The notes beneath the pieces are model-generated. The model ran no database searches. It had not been told where the DNA came from and worked only from the letters and a program-made list of their open reading frames with translations. Shown here piece by piece: positions 8,993 to 18,018 of a DNA stretch of 64,000 nucleotides; position 1 is the first letter of the stretch, and the number at the start of each line of letters is the position of its first letter. The stretch is from NCBI RefSeq assembly GCF_014201115.1, contig NZ_JACHDO010000001.1:3410001-3474000 (forward strand), given 5' to 3'. The position numbers and the translations under genes are program-made. This DNA is from Nocardiopsis metallicus. GTDB lineage: Bacteria > Actinomycetota > Actinomycetes > Streptosporangiales > Streptosporangiaceae.

Positions 8993-10077
8993 GCCTCCTC
9001 CAGCAGGAGGTCGACGGCGGCCGAGTACGTGCCGGCGGGGGTGTCCGACAGGATGACCACGGCGCGCTCGCCCTCGCGGTCCAGGGCCAGGATGGTGTAG
9101 AAACCGCCGGTGATGCCGTTGTGCCAGGTCACCTCGGTGCCGTCGTGGTCGGTGACGTACCAGCCCAGCCCGACGCCGTCTCCGGCCTCGTCCTCCCAGC
9201 GCGGTTCCATGGCCGCCGCTCCGGGGACCTCGCCGGTCAGCAGGGCCAGGGCGAGGAGCCCCATGTCCGCGCCGGTGGAGTACACCCCGCCCGAGGGCGC
9301 CCAGACGGCGTCGGCCACGGGGGCGAACGGGCGGCCGTTGTTGGCGTGCCCGGTGGCGGCTTGCGGGGGCACGTCCTCGGGGGTGGCGGGGACGAGGCTG
9401 TCGTTCATGTCCAGGGGGTCCAGGATCCGTTCCCGGACGAGGGTGGGGTAGTCGGTGCCGGCCGCGACGGCCAGGGCCTGGCCGAGGGCGGCGGCGCCGA
9501 GGTTGGAGTAGGAGTGCTCGCCCCGGCCGGAGAGTTCGGCGTCGGCGACCATCCCGACCAGGGCGTCGACGTCCTGGGCGGTGTAGGGCTGCCGGTTGCG
9601 CGTGTGGTTGACGGCCTGGGCGATCCGGTCCAGCGCTCCGGGCGGGTTGCTGGGCAGACCGGACTGGTGCCCGGACAGCTCCGCCAGGGTGACCGAGGCG
9701 GCGGGCGCCTCCCCCAGGTCCAGCAGGGAGCCGAGTTCGGTGTCCTCGGTGACCTCCCCGCGCTCGACGGCGTCGGCCAGCAGCAGCCCGGTCAGGCTCT
9801 TGGAGACCGAACCGATCTCGTAGCGGGTGGTCTCGTCCGAGCCGAAGTAGGCAGCGCGGATCAGCCCGTCGTCGACCTCCACGACGGCGGCGGTGGCCCG
9901 CGGCGCCTCCTCCAGCAGGGGACGTGCGCGTTCGGCCAGTCCGGCGTCGCCGGTGGTGTCCGGGGACAGGGTCGGGGGCTGCGGTCGCAGGACGAACCCG
10001 GCGGCCAGGACGGCGACGGCCGCGACGGCGGCGCTCACCCTGGCCCGGGTGTTGGTGACCCGCGTGCTGCTGGGCAT
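8989..10077 (-). CDS. Serine hydrolase, beta-lactamase/class C-like, membrane-anchored
   Basis: 362 residues. An N-terminal hydrophobic segment (about 13-30) anchors or exports the protein. The penicillin-binding fold has the SxxK nucleophile SVSK (Ser90, Lys93), the YxN motif YSN (Tyr190) and a C-terminal HNGITGGF in the KTG-like position. These are hallmarks of the beta-lactamase/D-alanyl-D-alanine peptidase/esterase superfamily; the HxG motif points to an esterase or peptidase rather than a resistance enzyme. The start at 10077 gives the signal segment at the N-terminus. It lies 29 bases downstream of the HTH gene and is coupled to the membrane protein. Confidence 0.88.
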   Translation of the reverse strand: MPSSTRVTNTRARVSAAVAAVAVLAAGFVLRPQPPTLSPDTTGDAGLAERARPLLEEAPRATAAVVEVDDGLIRAAYFGSDETTRYEIGSVSKSLTGLLLADAVERGEVTEDTELGSLLDLGEAPAASVTLAELSGHQSGLPSNPPGALDRIAQAVNHTRNRQPYTAQDVDALVGMVADAELSGRGEHSYSNLGAAALGQALAVAAGTDYPTLVRERILDPLDMNDSLVPATPEDVPPQAATGHANNGRPFAPVADAVWAPSGGVYSTGADMGLLALALLTGEVPGAAAMEPRWEDEAGDGVGLGWYVTDHDGTEVTWHNGITGGFYTILALDREGERAVVILSDTPAGTYSAAVDLLLEEA

Positions 10078-10106
10078 GGTTTCCTCTCCTCGTCCCGCCC
10101 CTGGGC

Positions 10107-10652
10107 TCAGCCCTTCGCCGCGGTGAGCACCACCATCAGGGGGACCAGCCGTTCCGGGGGGATGACGTAGTGGCCGCGTCTGAGGTTGACCAGCCAACCC
10201 GCCGCGACCAGCAGGTTGATGTGGTGGTAGATCTGACCGCTGGTGCCGAACTCCGCGCGTTCCTTGAGTTCGGCGACGGTGGCGGTGCCGGCGTGGACGG
10301 CCTGGAGGAGGCTGAGGCGGACGGGGTGACCCAGGGCGTCGAGGTTCCCGGCCAGGGAGGACCAGTCGAGACCCTCGATGTCGCCGACGGTCCTGCCGTA
10401 CTGCCACTGGAGCGGTTCGCCGCCCTCGACGGGGACGACACCGGCATAGACCACCATGCCGTCCTCGGGGACGCGCTCCCTGAGCGCCTCCAGGGCGAAG
10501 AAGCGATCCCTGTAGGCGGTCTCGGCGGCCTCGGCGGGGGCGGCGGCCGACCGGGCGCGCTGTTCCAGTTCGGCGACCCGGGCCTCCAGGTCGGCGAGGC
10601 GTTCAGCGGTGGCTCGTTCGGGCGTTGGTTCTGGCACGGGACCACGATACAC
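10107..10652 (-). CDS. ArsR-like winged-helix transcriptional regulator
   Basis: 181 residues. The N-terminal third is a probable coiled coil (RLADLEARVAELEQRAR). The C-terminal half is a winged helix with LGHPVRLSLLQAVHAGTATVAELKERAEFGTSGQIYHHINLL, an ArsR-type DNA-binding layout. The GTG at 10652 is the first start. It is the first gene of the hydrolase/membrane-protein group and probably controls it. TTACGTAA lies just upstream at 10665-10672. Confidence 0.82.
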   Translation of the reverse strand: MYRGPVPEPTPERATAERLADLEARVAELEQRARSAAAPAEAAETAYRDRFFALEALRERVPEDGMVVYAGVVPVEGGEPLQWQYGRTVGDIEGLDWSSLAGNLDALGHPVRLSLLQAVHAGTATVAELKERAEFGTSGQIYHHINLLVAAGWLVNLRRGHYVIPPERLVPLMVVLTAAKG

Positions 10653-10660
10653 GATTCTAC

Positions 10661-10672
10661 GTTGTTACGTAA
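10661..10672. promoter_or_regulatory. Candidate operator with TTACGTAA palindrome
   Basis: The 8-base palindrome TTACGTAA (10665-10672) is preceded by a partial repeat (TACGTTG), 13 bases upstream of the ArsR-like gene's GTG. The A+T content is higher than the surroundings. The position fits autoregulation of the operon; no footprint evidence exists. Confidence 0.4.
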
Positions 10673-10859
10673 AAACAGATATTCAATCGCCGGGAGCACA
10701 CGACCGGGCTTTGCCGGATCCGGGTGAACCGCTGCCGTGCCCCTTACGTCACGTGCCCGATGATGAAGATGCGGCGTACGGACCCGCCTGCTCGAGACAC
10801 CCGAGAGGTCACCCCTGTCAGACCTGTCGGTCTACTGGGTGGCCGGTAGAGGAGCACCC

Positions 10860-11417
10860 ATGCAGACACAGCCCAACGGTTGGCAGTACTTCGTCTCCAC
10901 GCTGCTCGTCGTCACCGGCGCGATCAACGTGATCCAGGGTCTGGCGGCGATGTTCACCCCCGATTTCTACATCGCCGGCGAGGCCCAGATGCTCGTCCTG
11001 GAATACGGCGCCTGGGGGATCCTGCTCGGCTTGTGGGGGGTGGTGCTGGTCGTCGCCGGTCTGGCGATCCTGTCCGGCAGCACCTGGGCCCGGATCTTCG
11101 CCGTCGTCCTGGCCGCCATGAACGCCATCGCCCAGCTGGCCTTCCTCATCGCCATGCCGCTGTGGTCGGTGGTGGTCATCGCGATCGACGTCCTGGTCAT
11201 CTACGGCCTCACCGCGGGCTGGCCCGCCGCGATCCGCGGTGAGGACCCCGAGGGCTCCCGGGAATCCAGCCACCGGTCGAGTTACCGCGCCGGCTACCAG
11301 GCCGCCCACGAGAAGCCCACCGCCGCGCCCCGTCCGACCGCGTCCCCGGAACAAGGGACCGCGCAGGGCCGGGGCCAGGGCTCCGGTTCCGGGCAGCGCC
11401 AGCAGCCCACCAGCTGA
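10860..11417 (+). CDS. DUF7144-like four-helix membrane protein
   Basis: 185 residues. Four hydrophobic segments lie at about 10-30, 48-70, 72-95 and 98-120, followed by a disordered Gly/Ser/Gln tail. The pattern GAINVIQGLAAMF...GIWG-type helix pairs is typical of small actinobacterial membrane proteins annotated as DUF7144; function unknown. The ATG at 10860 has AGAGGAG upstream. A strong hairpin terminator follows. Confidence 0.75.
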   Translation: MQTQPNGWQYFVSTLLVVTGAINVIQGLAAMFTPDFYIAGEAQMLVLEYGAWGILLGLWGVVLVVAGLAILSGSTWARIFAVVLAAMNAIAQLAFLIAMPLWSVVVIAIDVLVIYGLTAGWPAAIRGEDPEGSRESSHRSSYRAGYQAAHEKPTAAPRPTASPEQGTAQGRGQGSGSGQRQQPTS

Positions 11418-11435
11418 TCCCCGCCGGGCGCCTCC

Positions 11436-11473
11436 GAGCGCCCCCGGCCCGCGTCGACGGGACGGGGGCGCTC
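11436..11473 (+). terminator. Rho-independent-like hairpin
   Basis: Perfect 10-base arms GAGCGCCCCC (11436-11445) and GGGGGCGCTC (11464-11473), 18 bases after the membrane-protein stop. As usual in high-GC actinomycetes, no T-run follows. Confidence 0.7.
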
Positions 11474-11590
11474 GTGTGTCCGGCCCCGCTGGGCGGCGGG
11501 GCACCGGCCCGGGCCCGAGAGCTCTCGGCCCACCGGCCCATGCCTGTGGACAACCGGTTCTGTGGGGAACAAGAGCTTAGGATCGGAAAC

Positions 11591-12709
11591 ATGCACGCCC
11601 CCCAGAGCATCCGTGTGTCCGCCTCCGTGATGTCCCACCCCTCCCGCTCCGACTCGGCCGGACGGGTCGCCGAACGCACCGGCCTCCCCCTGGCGGGGCT
11701 GGCCCTGGACCCCGAACCGGACGGCCCGCCCACCGCTCTGCGCAGCGCGGCCGTGGCCTTCGGCTCGGCCGCCCGGTACGACACCACGCACCACCTGGTC
11801 CTGCAGGACGACGCACGACCGGCCGAGGGTTTCGCGCGGACCGTTCAGCGTTACCTGGGCTCCCACCCGGAGGCGGCGGTCTCCTTCTTCGTCGAGTGGG
11901 GTTCGCGCACCGCCACCCTGGCCCGCTGGGCGGTGTTCACCGGGGCCGGAGCGGTCCCGGTGGTCAACCCCTACGTGCCCACGGTGGCCCTGGCACTGCC
12001 CTCGGAGCTGTCCGTGGCACTGGGCCGCTTCCTGGCCGAGGAGGGGCGCACGGCCGAGCCCGACGACCGGGAGGTACTGCGGTTCGTCCGACGCGCCGGG
12101 GTGTCCGCGCTGGTCGCCGTGCCCAACCCGGTGGAACACGAGGAACTGCCCAGCCTGGTCGGCAACGCCGGGCACGGGGCACGGCTCTCGGCGTGCTTCG
12201 CCTCCGAAGCAGTGGCGGCGCCCGAAACCTCGGTGCTGGAACCGCCCCGGCCCCTCCCCCACCTGAACTGGACCACCGGGGTGCCCTCCCTGATCGACCT
12301 GGACAACGACGTACCCGGGGCACACCTGCCGCTGGCCCGGGGCCTGGTGTCCTGGGGCGCCCACGAGGCGGGGCTGGCCTCGGGGCTGACCGCCGCGCTG
12401 ACGGCCCGCCCCGGAGCGGATTCGTTGCGGACCCTGCTGCCGCAACCGCACCTGACCTCGGTGTGGCACACGGCGGTGGCCAACGGGGCCGTCCTGGAGG
12501 GCCGCTGGCCGGGGGTGGTCGGCGGGTTGCGCGCGCGGTTGGGCGAGCCCGCGGTGGAACGGGCGCTGGCCACGCTGGTGCCCGGAGCCCTGCGCACCCG
12601 CGTGGACGTCACGGCCCTGGAGGAGCACCGGTCGGAGGTGGTCGGGCTGACCCTGGCCGCTCTGGAGCACGGGGCCGAACACTGCCCCGCCCCGAAGGAG
12701 GCCCTGTGA
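11591..12709 (+). CDS. Glycosyltransferase-like protein, copy 1
   Basis: 372 residues. The N-terminal half has a GT-A-like layout: VMSHPSR near the start, then THHLVLQDDARP (a DxD-like metal site) and SFFVEWGSRTATLARW. It is paralogous to the next gene over its whole length, sharing the VM-HP-R, HHLVLQDDA, EWGS-TAT-ARWA and VPNPVEHE/VPNLVEHD segments. No sugar donor or acceptor can be inferred. The stop overlaps the next gene's GTG, so the pair is translationally coupled. Confidence 0.7.
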   Translation: MHAPQSIRVSASVMSHPSRSDSAGRVAERTGLPLAGLALDPEPDGPPTALRSAAVAFGSAARYDTTHHLVLQDDARPAEGFARTVQRYLGSHPEAAVSFFVEWGSRTATLARWAVFTGAGAVPVVNPYVPTVALALPSELSVALGRFLAEEGRTAEPDDREVLRFVRRAGVSALVAVPNPVEHEELPSLVGNAGHGARLSACFASEAVAAPETSVLEPPRPLPHLNWTTGVPSLIDLDNDVPGAHLPLARGLVSWGAHEAGLASGLTAALTARPGADSLRTLLPQPHLTSVWHTAVANGAVLEGRWPGVVGGLRARLGEPAVERALATLVPGALRTRVDVTALEEHRSEVVGLTLAALEHGAEHCPAPKEAL

Positions 12710-13801
12710 GCGCGAGCGTGCGGATCTCCTGCGCGGTGATGACCCACCCGCGCCGGGCCGAGGCCGCCCGCCGCCTGGCCGAATCCCTGCCCGAACTCGC
12801 ACCGGCGGTGGTCGTGGACCCCTACCCCGAGGGGCCGCCGTCCACCCTGCGCACCTCGCTGGCCGCCTGGGCCGCCGTCCCCGCCTGGGCCACCCACCAC
12901 CTGGTCCTGCAGGACGACGCCGAACCCCGGCCGGGCCTGGTCGAGGCGCTCACCGCGCTGGTCGGCGCCCATCCGGCGGAGCCGGTGAGCCTGTTCTGCG
13001 AGTGGGGGTCGGCGACAGCGACGATGGCCCGGTGGGCGGCTCTCGGCGGGTACGGGCTGGCCGAGTGCGTGGACCAGTACGTGCCCACGGTCGGGATCCT
13101 GCTGCCCGCCGCCACGGCCAGCGAACTGGTGGCCGCCGTGAGCCCCGAGGGCCGGGAGGAGGAGCCCGACGACGAGGCTCTGGCCCGCTTCCTGGAACGC
13201 ACCGGACGCGCGGCGCTGGTCACCGTGCCCAACCTGGTGGAACACGACGGCGATCTCAGTCTGGTCGGCAACGGCCACCGGATGGGGGTGCGCCGTTCGG
13301 TCCTGCTGCGGAGCAGGACCGACCCCCCGCCCGACACCCGCGTCCTGCGCGCCCCGTCCCTGGTGCCCTTCGTCAGCTGGCGCCGGGCACGCGCCTCGGC
13401 GGCCGTGTGGGACGCCGACCGGCGCAGACACTCCGGCCACCGCTCCCACGTGCGCACGGCCCTGGCCGATACGGGTGTGCCCCACGCCGACCTGGTCCGG
13501 GAACTGGACGGCTGGCTGTCCAGCGCGCCCGGTCGACGGTTGGAGGGTGCGCTCGGCTACGGACTGCTGCACGAACTATGGCTGACCGCCACCGCCGTGG
13601 CCGCCTGGGCCCCGCTCCCGGAGGAGGCGCTCAGCGATGTCTCGCCCCCGGCGCGCAAGGCGATGGAGACCCTGGCCCCCCGGGGGCCTGCGCACGGTGG
13701 TACCCCAGGTCCTGAACAGCCCCGGTACCAGCCAGGACCTGTCCGACCTCCTCTGGTCAGCCTTCGGCTACGGCACCAGAACCCGCGCCCGCGCGCACTG
13801 A
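12706..13801 (+). CDS. Glycosyltransferase-like protein, copy 2, with apparent frameshift
   Basis: A paralog of the preceding gene, starting GTG at 12706. It keeps the GT-A-like segments VMTHPRR, HHLVLQDDAEP and EWGSATATMARWA. The frame is good to about 13681. At the run of C's then five G's (13682-13686) the frame switches: dropping one G gives RGLRTVVPQVLNS and a stop at 13801, which aligns with the copy 1 C-terminus (PGALRTRVDVTAL). Without this correction the frame runs on as Pro/Arg-rich noise to 13929, into the convergent gene. The corrected product is 364 residues. The cause is either a real mutation or a homopolymer sequencing error. Confidence 0.7.
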
Positions 13802-13897
13802 CCCCGAGCCCCGACCACCCGAACCACGTCCGGCGCAACCCGGCCCGCGCCGGTGGCCGGTTCCGGCCGCCGGCGCGGGCCGGGCAGGAGCGGGTGG

Positions 13898-14344
13898 TTA
13901 GCGCTCCTTGGGGTGCAGCTGGCTGGTGACGGCGAGACGGTTGTAGAGGTTGATCATGGCGATGGCCGACATCAGCGCGGCCAGCTCCGTCTCGTCGAAG
14001 TGCTCGGCGGCCTCCTCGTAGGCCGCGTCGGACACCCCGGTACCGCCCAGCTCGGTCATCTCGTCGGTCAGGGCGAGGGCTGCCCGCTCGCGCTCGGTGA
14101 ACCGGTCACCGGCCTCGTACCAGGTGGAGACCAGGAAGAGCCGCTGCTGGGACTCGCCCTCCTTCAGGGCCTTGTGGGTATGCAGGTCCACGCAGAACGC
14201 GCAGCCGTTGAGCACGGAGGCGCGGAGTTTGATCAGTTCCAGCAGCTGAACGTCCAGGTGATCAGCGAGGATGAGGTCGATCTCGTCGAGCTTCTTGTAG
14301 ACCTCCGGCAGCTTCTTCGCCCATACAACGCGCTTTTCGGCCAT
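13898..14344 (-). CDS. AhpD/carboxymuconolactone decarboxylase family protein
   Basis: 148 residues with the all-helical AhpD-like core and the redox pair in NGCAFCVDLHTHKAL (CxxC with following His). Proteins of this family act as alkylhydroperoxidase-type reductases that protect against peroxides. The ATG at 14344 starts MAEKRVVWAKK. It stands alone between convergent and divergent neighbours. Confidence 0.88.
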   Translation of the reverse strand: MAEKRVVWAKKLPEVYKKLDEIDLILADHLDVQLLELIKLRASVLNGCAFCVDLHTHKALKEGESQQRLFLVSTWYEAGDRFTERERAALALTDEMTELGGTGVSDAAYEEAAEHFDETELAALMSAIAMINLYNRLAVTSQLHPKER

Positions 14345-14439
14345 GAGAGCCGTCCCCTCGTCATCGAACGCAGTGTCGGATCAGACACTACTGACCGCTC
14401 CCCCGCGGCGACGCCCAACCCCCGAGGAGTCACCCCCGT

Positions 14440-15858
14440 ATGTCAGCCGCCCCGGAACCCGCCCAGACTTCCCAGACCCCCCAGATTCCGCAGGGTACCG
14501 CTGAGCCCCCCGAGCTTCCGAAGGAGCCGGGGCTGATCGCCCGGCGGATCGCGGGCAAGGCGCTGCCGCTGTACCTGTCCATGCTGTCCACCCTGATCGG
14601 CAGCGCGGTCACCGCCGCGGTCCTGGGCAACACCAGCACCGTGGAACTGGCCGCCTACGCGCTGGTGCTCGCCGTGTTCAACCCGATGATCATGGTCGTG
14701 CACGGCACCCTGCGCGGGTCGACGCCCTTCTTCGCCGAGAACGAGGACTCGCCGCGGGCCCTGGCCCCGGTGGTGCGCGACAGCCTGTGGCTGAGCCTGC
14801 TCCTGGGAGGTGTGGGCGGGCTGCTGATCCTCGCCGTGCCCCCGGGCGCCCGGCTGATCGGGGTGGCCGAACCGACCGTGGCGGCGCTCGGCCTCTACCC
14901 GCTGCTCATGGCCGGGTACGTGGTACTGGCCTCGGTCAAGAACTCCACCACGGTGCTGATGGTGGCGCTGGGACACACCAAGGCGGTGCTGGCGCTGTCC
15001 CTGACGGCCGTGGCGCTCAGCCTGGTCCTGACCCCGCTCCTGGTCCTCGGGCCCGGCCCCTTCCCCGAGCTGGGTCTGCTCGGCGCGGGCCTGGCGATGC
15101 TGAGCATGAACGTGCTCACCCTGGGGCTGAACTTCGCGGTGGTCGGACGCGTGACCGTTCTGCGCGGTCACCGGATCGGCTTCGGGGCGCCCCGGTGGCC
15201 GGGGATCGGGCGGATGGCGAAGGTCGGGCTGCCCTCGGGGTCCACGCTGCTGATCAAGTCGGGTTCGCTGAGTGTCGTGGCCGTGGTGGTGGCCCGGATC
15301 GGCCCCCAGGAAGCCGCCGTGCACCAACTCGTGGCGGTGCTCCTCGGGATGTCCTTCATCTCCTGCGTCGCGGTGGGTCAGGCCACCGTTCCGTTCACCG
15401 TGCGGGCGGCCAGAGCGCGCTCCGGGACGCTGGTCGTGCGCACCGTGCTGGCGAGCTATCTGGTCTCGGTGCCGGTCGTGCTGACCAGCGGAGCACTGAT
15501 GTGGTGGGCCGCCGGGCCCCTGGTGTGGCTGTTCACCGACGACCCCCGGGTGCACGCGGGGGTCGTCGCGCTGGTGCCGCTGCTGTGCCTGGTGGGGCTG
15601 TTCGACGCCCTGCAGTCGGCACCCAACTCGGGGATGCTCGGGCTCAAGGACACCCGGCCCGCCGTGTACGCCTTCGCCTTCGGTTACGGGCTGCTGGCGC
15701 TGGTCTCGGTTCCGGCGGTGGAGCTGGGCGGGCTGACCGGCCTGTGGTCGGCTTCCGCGGCCGCCGTGGCGTCACTGGTCGTCCTGCAGTGGGTCTCGTT
15801 CGGCCGGATGTGCCGCGGGGTCGGCTCCTCGGTCACGGGGGACCCGTCCACTCGTTGA
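14440..15858 (+). CDS. MATE family efflux transporter
   Basis: 472 residues with about 12 hydrophobic segments arranged as two six-helix halves. The opening KALPLYLSMLSTLIGSAVTAAVLGNTSTVELAAYAL is the usual MATE first-helix region. MATE proteins export cationic or polyketide-like drugs using proton or sodium gradients. The ATG at 14440 has GAGGAG upstream. The 3' end overlaps the convergent monooxygenase gene by 26 bases. Confidence 0.88.
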   Translation: MSAAPEPAQTSQTPQIPQGTAEPPELPKEPGLIARRIAGKALPLYLSMLSTLIGSAVTAAVLGNTSTVELAAYALVLAVFNPMIMVVHGTLRGSTPFFAENEDSPRALAPVVRDSLWLSLLLGGVGGLLILAVPPGARLIGVAEPTVAALGLYPLLMAGYVVLASVKNSTTVLMVALGHTKAVLALSLTAVALSLVLTPLLVLGPGPFPELGLLGAGLAMLSMNVLTLGLNFAVVGRVTVLRGHRIGFGAPRWPGIGRMAKVGLPSGSTLLIKSGSLSVVAVVVARIGPQEAAVHQLVAVLLGMSFISCVAVGQATVPFTVRAARARSGTLVVRTVLASYLVSVPVVLTSGALMWWAAGPLVWLFTDDPRVHAGVVALVPLLCLVGLFDALQSAPNSGMLGLKDTRPAVYAFAFGYGLLALVSVPAVELGGLTGLWSASAAAVASLVVLQWVSFGRMCRGVGSSVTGDPSTR

Positions 15859-17305
15859 GAGCGGTGCGGACCTGGTCGGCGGAGGGGCGTTCACCACTCC
15901 AGGCGGCGTAGCCGTCGGGACGCACCAGCAGGACGTCCGCGCCCTCGGGCAGCTCACCCCGGACGCGCAGGGCGCGGACCCGGTCGGCCCAGGGTTCGGC
16001 GGCCTCGGCCGGACACCCGGCCTCGGTGGCGTCCAGCAGGGTGAACCGAGTGGGGTCGGCCACCTCGTGGAACCGGGTGCGTTCGCCCTCGCTGATCAGG
16101 GGGAGGTCGTCCACCCGCTGTCCCACCGAGACGGTGTCCGCCACCTGTGCGGGGCGGTCGTAGCGCACACCGAGCCCGGAGAGGAGTCTGCGCGTCGTTC
16201 GGGAGACCTTGCTGAACCGAAGCGCGGCGGGCGCCAGAAACGGGCGGACGGCCCGGATCGGGGCGGGGGCGACGGCGATGCGCAGTATGACGTCGGTGAC
16301 ACGCAGGGTAGCGCGGCCCACCGGGTGGCGTTCGGCCTCGTAGGTGGCGAGCAGCCAGGGCGGCGCCCAGCCCCGTTCCAGGGCGACGAGCTTCCAGGCC
16401 AGGTTGGCGGCGTCCTGGATCCCGGTGTTCATGCCCATGGCGCCCAACGGCGAGTGCACGTGCGCGGCGTCCCCGGCGAGCAGGACCCGGCCGACCCGGT
16501 AGTGGTCGGCCTGACGGCGTTCACTGAGGAAGCGCGTGGACCAGCGGGTCTCGGCAGCGGTCAGCTGTCCGCCGGTGATGCGGTCCAGGGAGTCGTTGAG
16601 TTCGTCCAGGCTGACCGGCTGGTCGAGCGGCACCCCCTGCCGGGTGCGGTCCCAGACGGTGGCGCGGAACCAGCTGTCGCCGTAGGGCGGCAGCAGGGCG
16701 ACGCCGTCGGTGCCCACGAACGGGTTGACCGCGCGGGGCAGATCCTGTTCGAGGCGCACGTCGGCGAGCATGATGCGCGTGTCGTAGCTGCGCCCGCTGA
16801 ACCCCACCCCGAGCCGTTCGCGGACGGTGCTGTGCGCGCCGTCGGCGCCGACCGCGTAGGAGCCGCGCTCGGTGTGCGGGCCGTCGGCGGTACGGACGGT
16901 GAGGGTGACGCCGTCCTCGTCCTGGTCGATCCCGGTGACCTCGGCGCCGCGCTGGATCCTGGCCCCCAGGCGCTCGGCACGGCGTTGGAGGAGGGATTCG
17001 GTGCGGGCCTGCTGGACGGTCAGCACGTACGGGAAACGACTCTCGGGGTGACGCAGGTCCAGGACCAGGTCCCTGGATCCGAGGGCGACTCGGACCTCGG
17101 GGACCCGGTAGCCCTGTCCGACGATCTCGTCGGCGATTCCGCGCATGTCGAACAGTTCCAGGGTGCGGGCGTGCAGGGCGAAGGCGCGGGTCAGGTTGGA
17201 CTCCTCGGCGCGCTTGTCCAGCACGGTGACTTCGACCCCGGCCTCGGCCAGGTCTCCCGCGAGCATGAGGCCGGTGGGACCGGCTCCGACAACGATCACG
17301 CTCAT
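15833..17305 (-). CDS. FAD-dependent aromatic monooxygenase (PheA/TfdB-like)
   Basis: 490 residues. It has the FAD-binding GAGPTGL near the N-terminus, the NADPH/FAD contact GADGAHSTVR, and the ribityl-binding GDAAHVHSPLGAMGMNTGIQDAANLAWKL. This is the class A flavoprotein hydroxylase pattern, which hydroxylates aromatic or polyketide substrates with NAD(P)H and oxygen. The ATG at 17305 has AAGGAG 7 bases upstream. It is divergent from a TetR gene with a perfect palindrome between them, so it is probably the TetR target. Confidence 0.92.
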   Translation of the reverse strand: MSVIVVGAGPTGLMLAGDLAEAGVEVTVLDKRAEESNLTRAFALHARTLELFDMRGIADEIVGQGYRVPEVRVALGSRDLVLDLRHPESRFPYVLTVQQARTESLLQRRAERLGARIQRGAEVTGIDQDEDGVTLTVRTADGPHTERGSYAVGADGAHSTVRERLGVGFSGRSYDTRIMLADVRLEQDLPRAVNPFVGTDGVALLPPYGDSWFRATVWDRTRQGVPLDQPVSLDELNDSLDRITGGQLTAAETRWSTRFLSERRQADHYRVGRVLLAGDAAHVHSPLGAMGMNTGIQDAANLAWKLVALERGWAPPWLLATYEAERHPVGRATLRVTDVILRIAVAPAPIRAVRPFLAPAALRFSKVSRTTRRLLSGLGVRYDRPAQVADTVSVGQRVDDLPLISEGERTRFHEVADPTRFTLLDATEAGCPAEAAEPWADRVRALRVRGELPEGADVLLVRPDGYAAWSGERPSADQVRTALNEWTGPP

Positions 17306-17355
17306 GGCGGTGCTCCTTGCGGAGGGCATTCCGGTACTCTTAATATCGGAACTCT

Positions 17356-17369
17356 TAGTATCGATACTA
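17356..17369. promoter_or_regulatory. TetR operator between monooxygenase and its regulator
   Basis: A perfect 14-base palindrome TAGTATCGATACTA lies midway between the two divergent start codons. It sits inside a wider inverted pair GGTACTC (17333-17339) / GAGTACC (17371-17377). It is placed to repress both genes. Confidence 0.65.
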
Positions 17370-17409
17370 TGAGTACCGCAACTGTTGTCAAGACCCCGGG
17401 GAGAGGAAG

Positions 17410-17985
17410 ATGGCCAAGGGAAGCGGCGGCCGCCGCCCCGACCCGGCCGTGGACGAGGCCGTCCGGCGGGCCGCGGTCGAACTCCTCCTGGAGCGGGGCT
17501 TCGAGCTGACCTTCGACGAGGTGGCCGAACGCGCGGGCGTGGGGCGTACCAGCGTCTTTCGCCGCTACGCCACCAAACAGGAGCTGGTGCTGTCCGCCGC
17601 CGAACAGCTCACCGTCGAGCGGATCGAGGTACCCGACACCAGCTCGCTCCGCGGCGACCTGGCCGCCCTGGTCCGCGCCGTCTACCGGGTGTTCGGCGAG
17701 GCCGAGCCCCAGACCCTGGCCAGGCACGCCCTGGTGGCCGCGCTCCGGGAGCAGACCGGCGCGGCGACCATGCACGCGATCCTGGACCGCAGGCTGGCCC
17801 TGGTCACCGGGCTCCTCGAACGCGCGGTCGCACGCGGTGAACTCACCGACACCACCCGGGCCCGGCTGGTCGCTGACCTGCTCTCCGGGGTGATCATGGC
17901 CCGGATGGCCACCGGCCTCCCGCTGCCCGAAGCCGACGAGGCCCGAGCCCTCGCCGAAGCCATGGCCACCGCCGCGGGCACCTGA
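17410..17985 (+). CDS. TetR family regulator
   Basis: 191 residues. The N-terminal helix-turn-helix is TFDEVAERAGVGRTSVFRRYATKQEL (about 37-62), followed by a helical ligand domain. GAGAGGAAG precedes the ATG. It is divergent from the flavin monooxygenase with a shared palindromic operator, so it most likely represses that enzyme until a substrate binds. Confidence 0.9.
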   Translation: MAKGSGGRRPDPAVDEAVRRAAVELLLERGFELTFDEVAERAGVGRTSVFRRYATKQELVLSAAEQLTVERIEVPDTSSLRGDLAALVRAVYRVFGEAEPQTLARHALVAALREQTGAATMHAILDRRLALVTGLLERAVARGELTDTTRARLVADLLSGVIMARMATGLPLPEADEARALAEAMATAAGT

Positions 17986-18018
17986 TCCGGCCGTCCACCC
18001 CGGCCGCCTTCGCCGGTC

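Noticed and set aside
8989..10077. True class C beta-lactamase resistance gene
   Set aside because: The fold and SxxK/YxN motifs fit, but the third motif is HNG rather than KTG and the protein is membrane-anchored in a housekeeping-like operon, so a general serine hydrolase call is safer.
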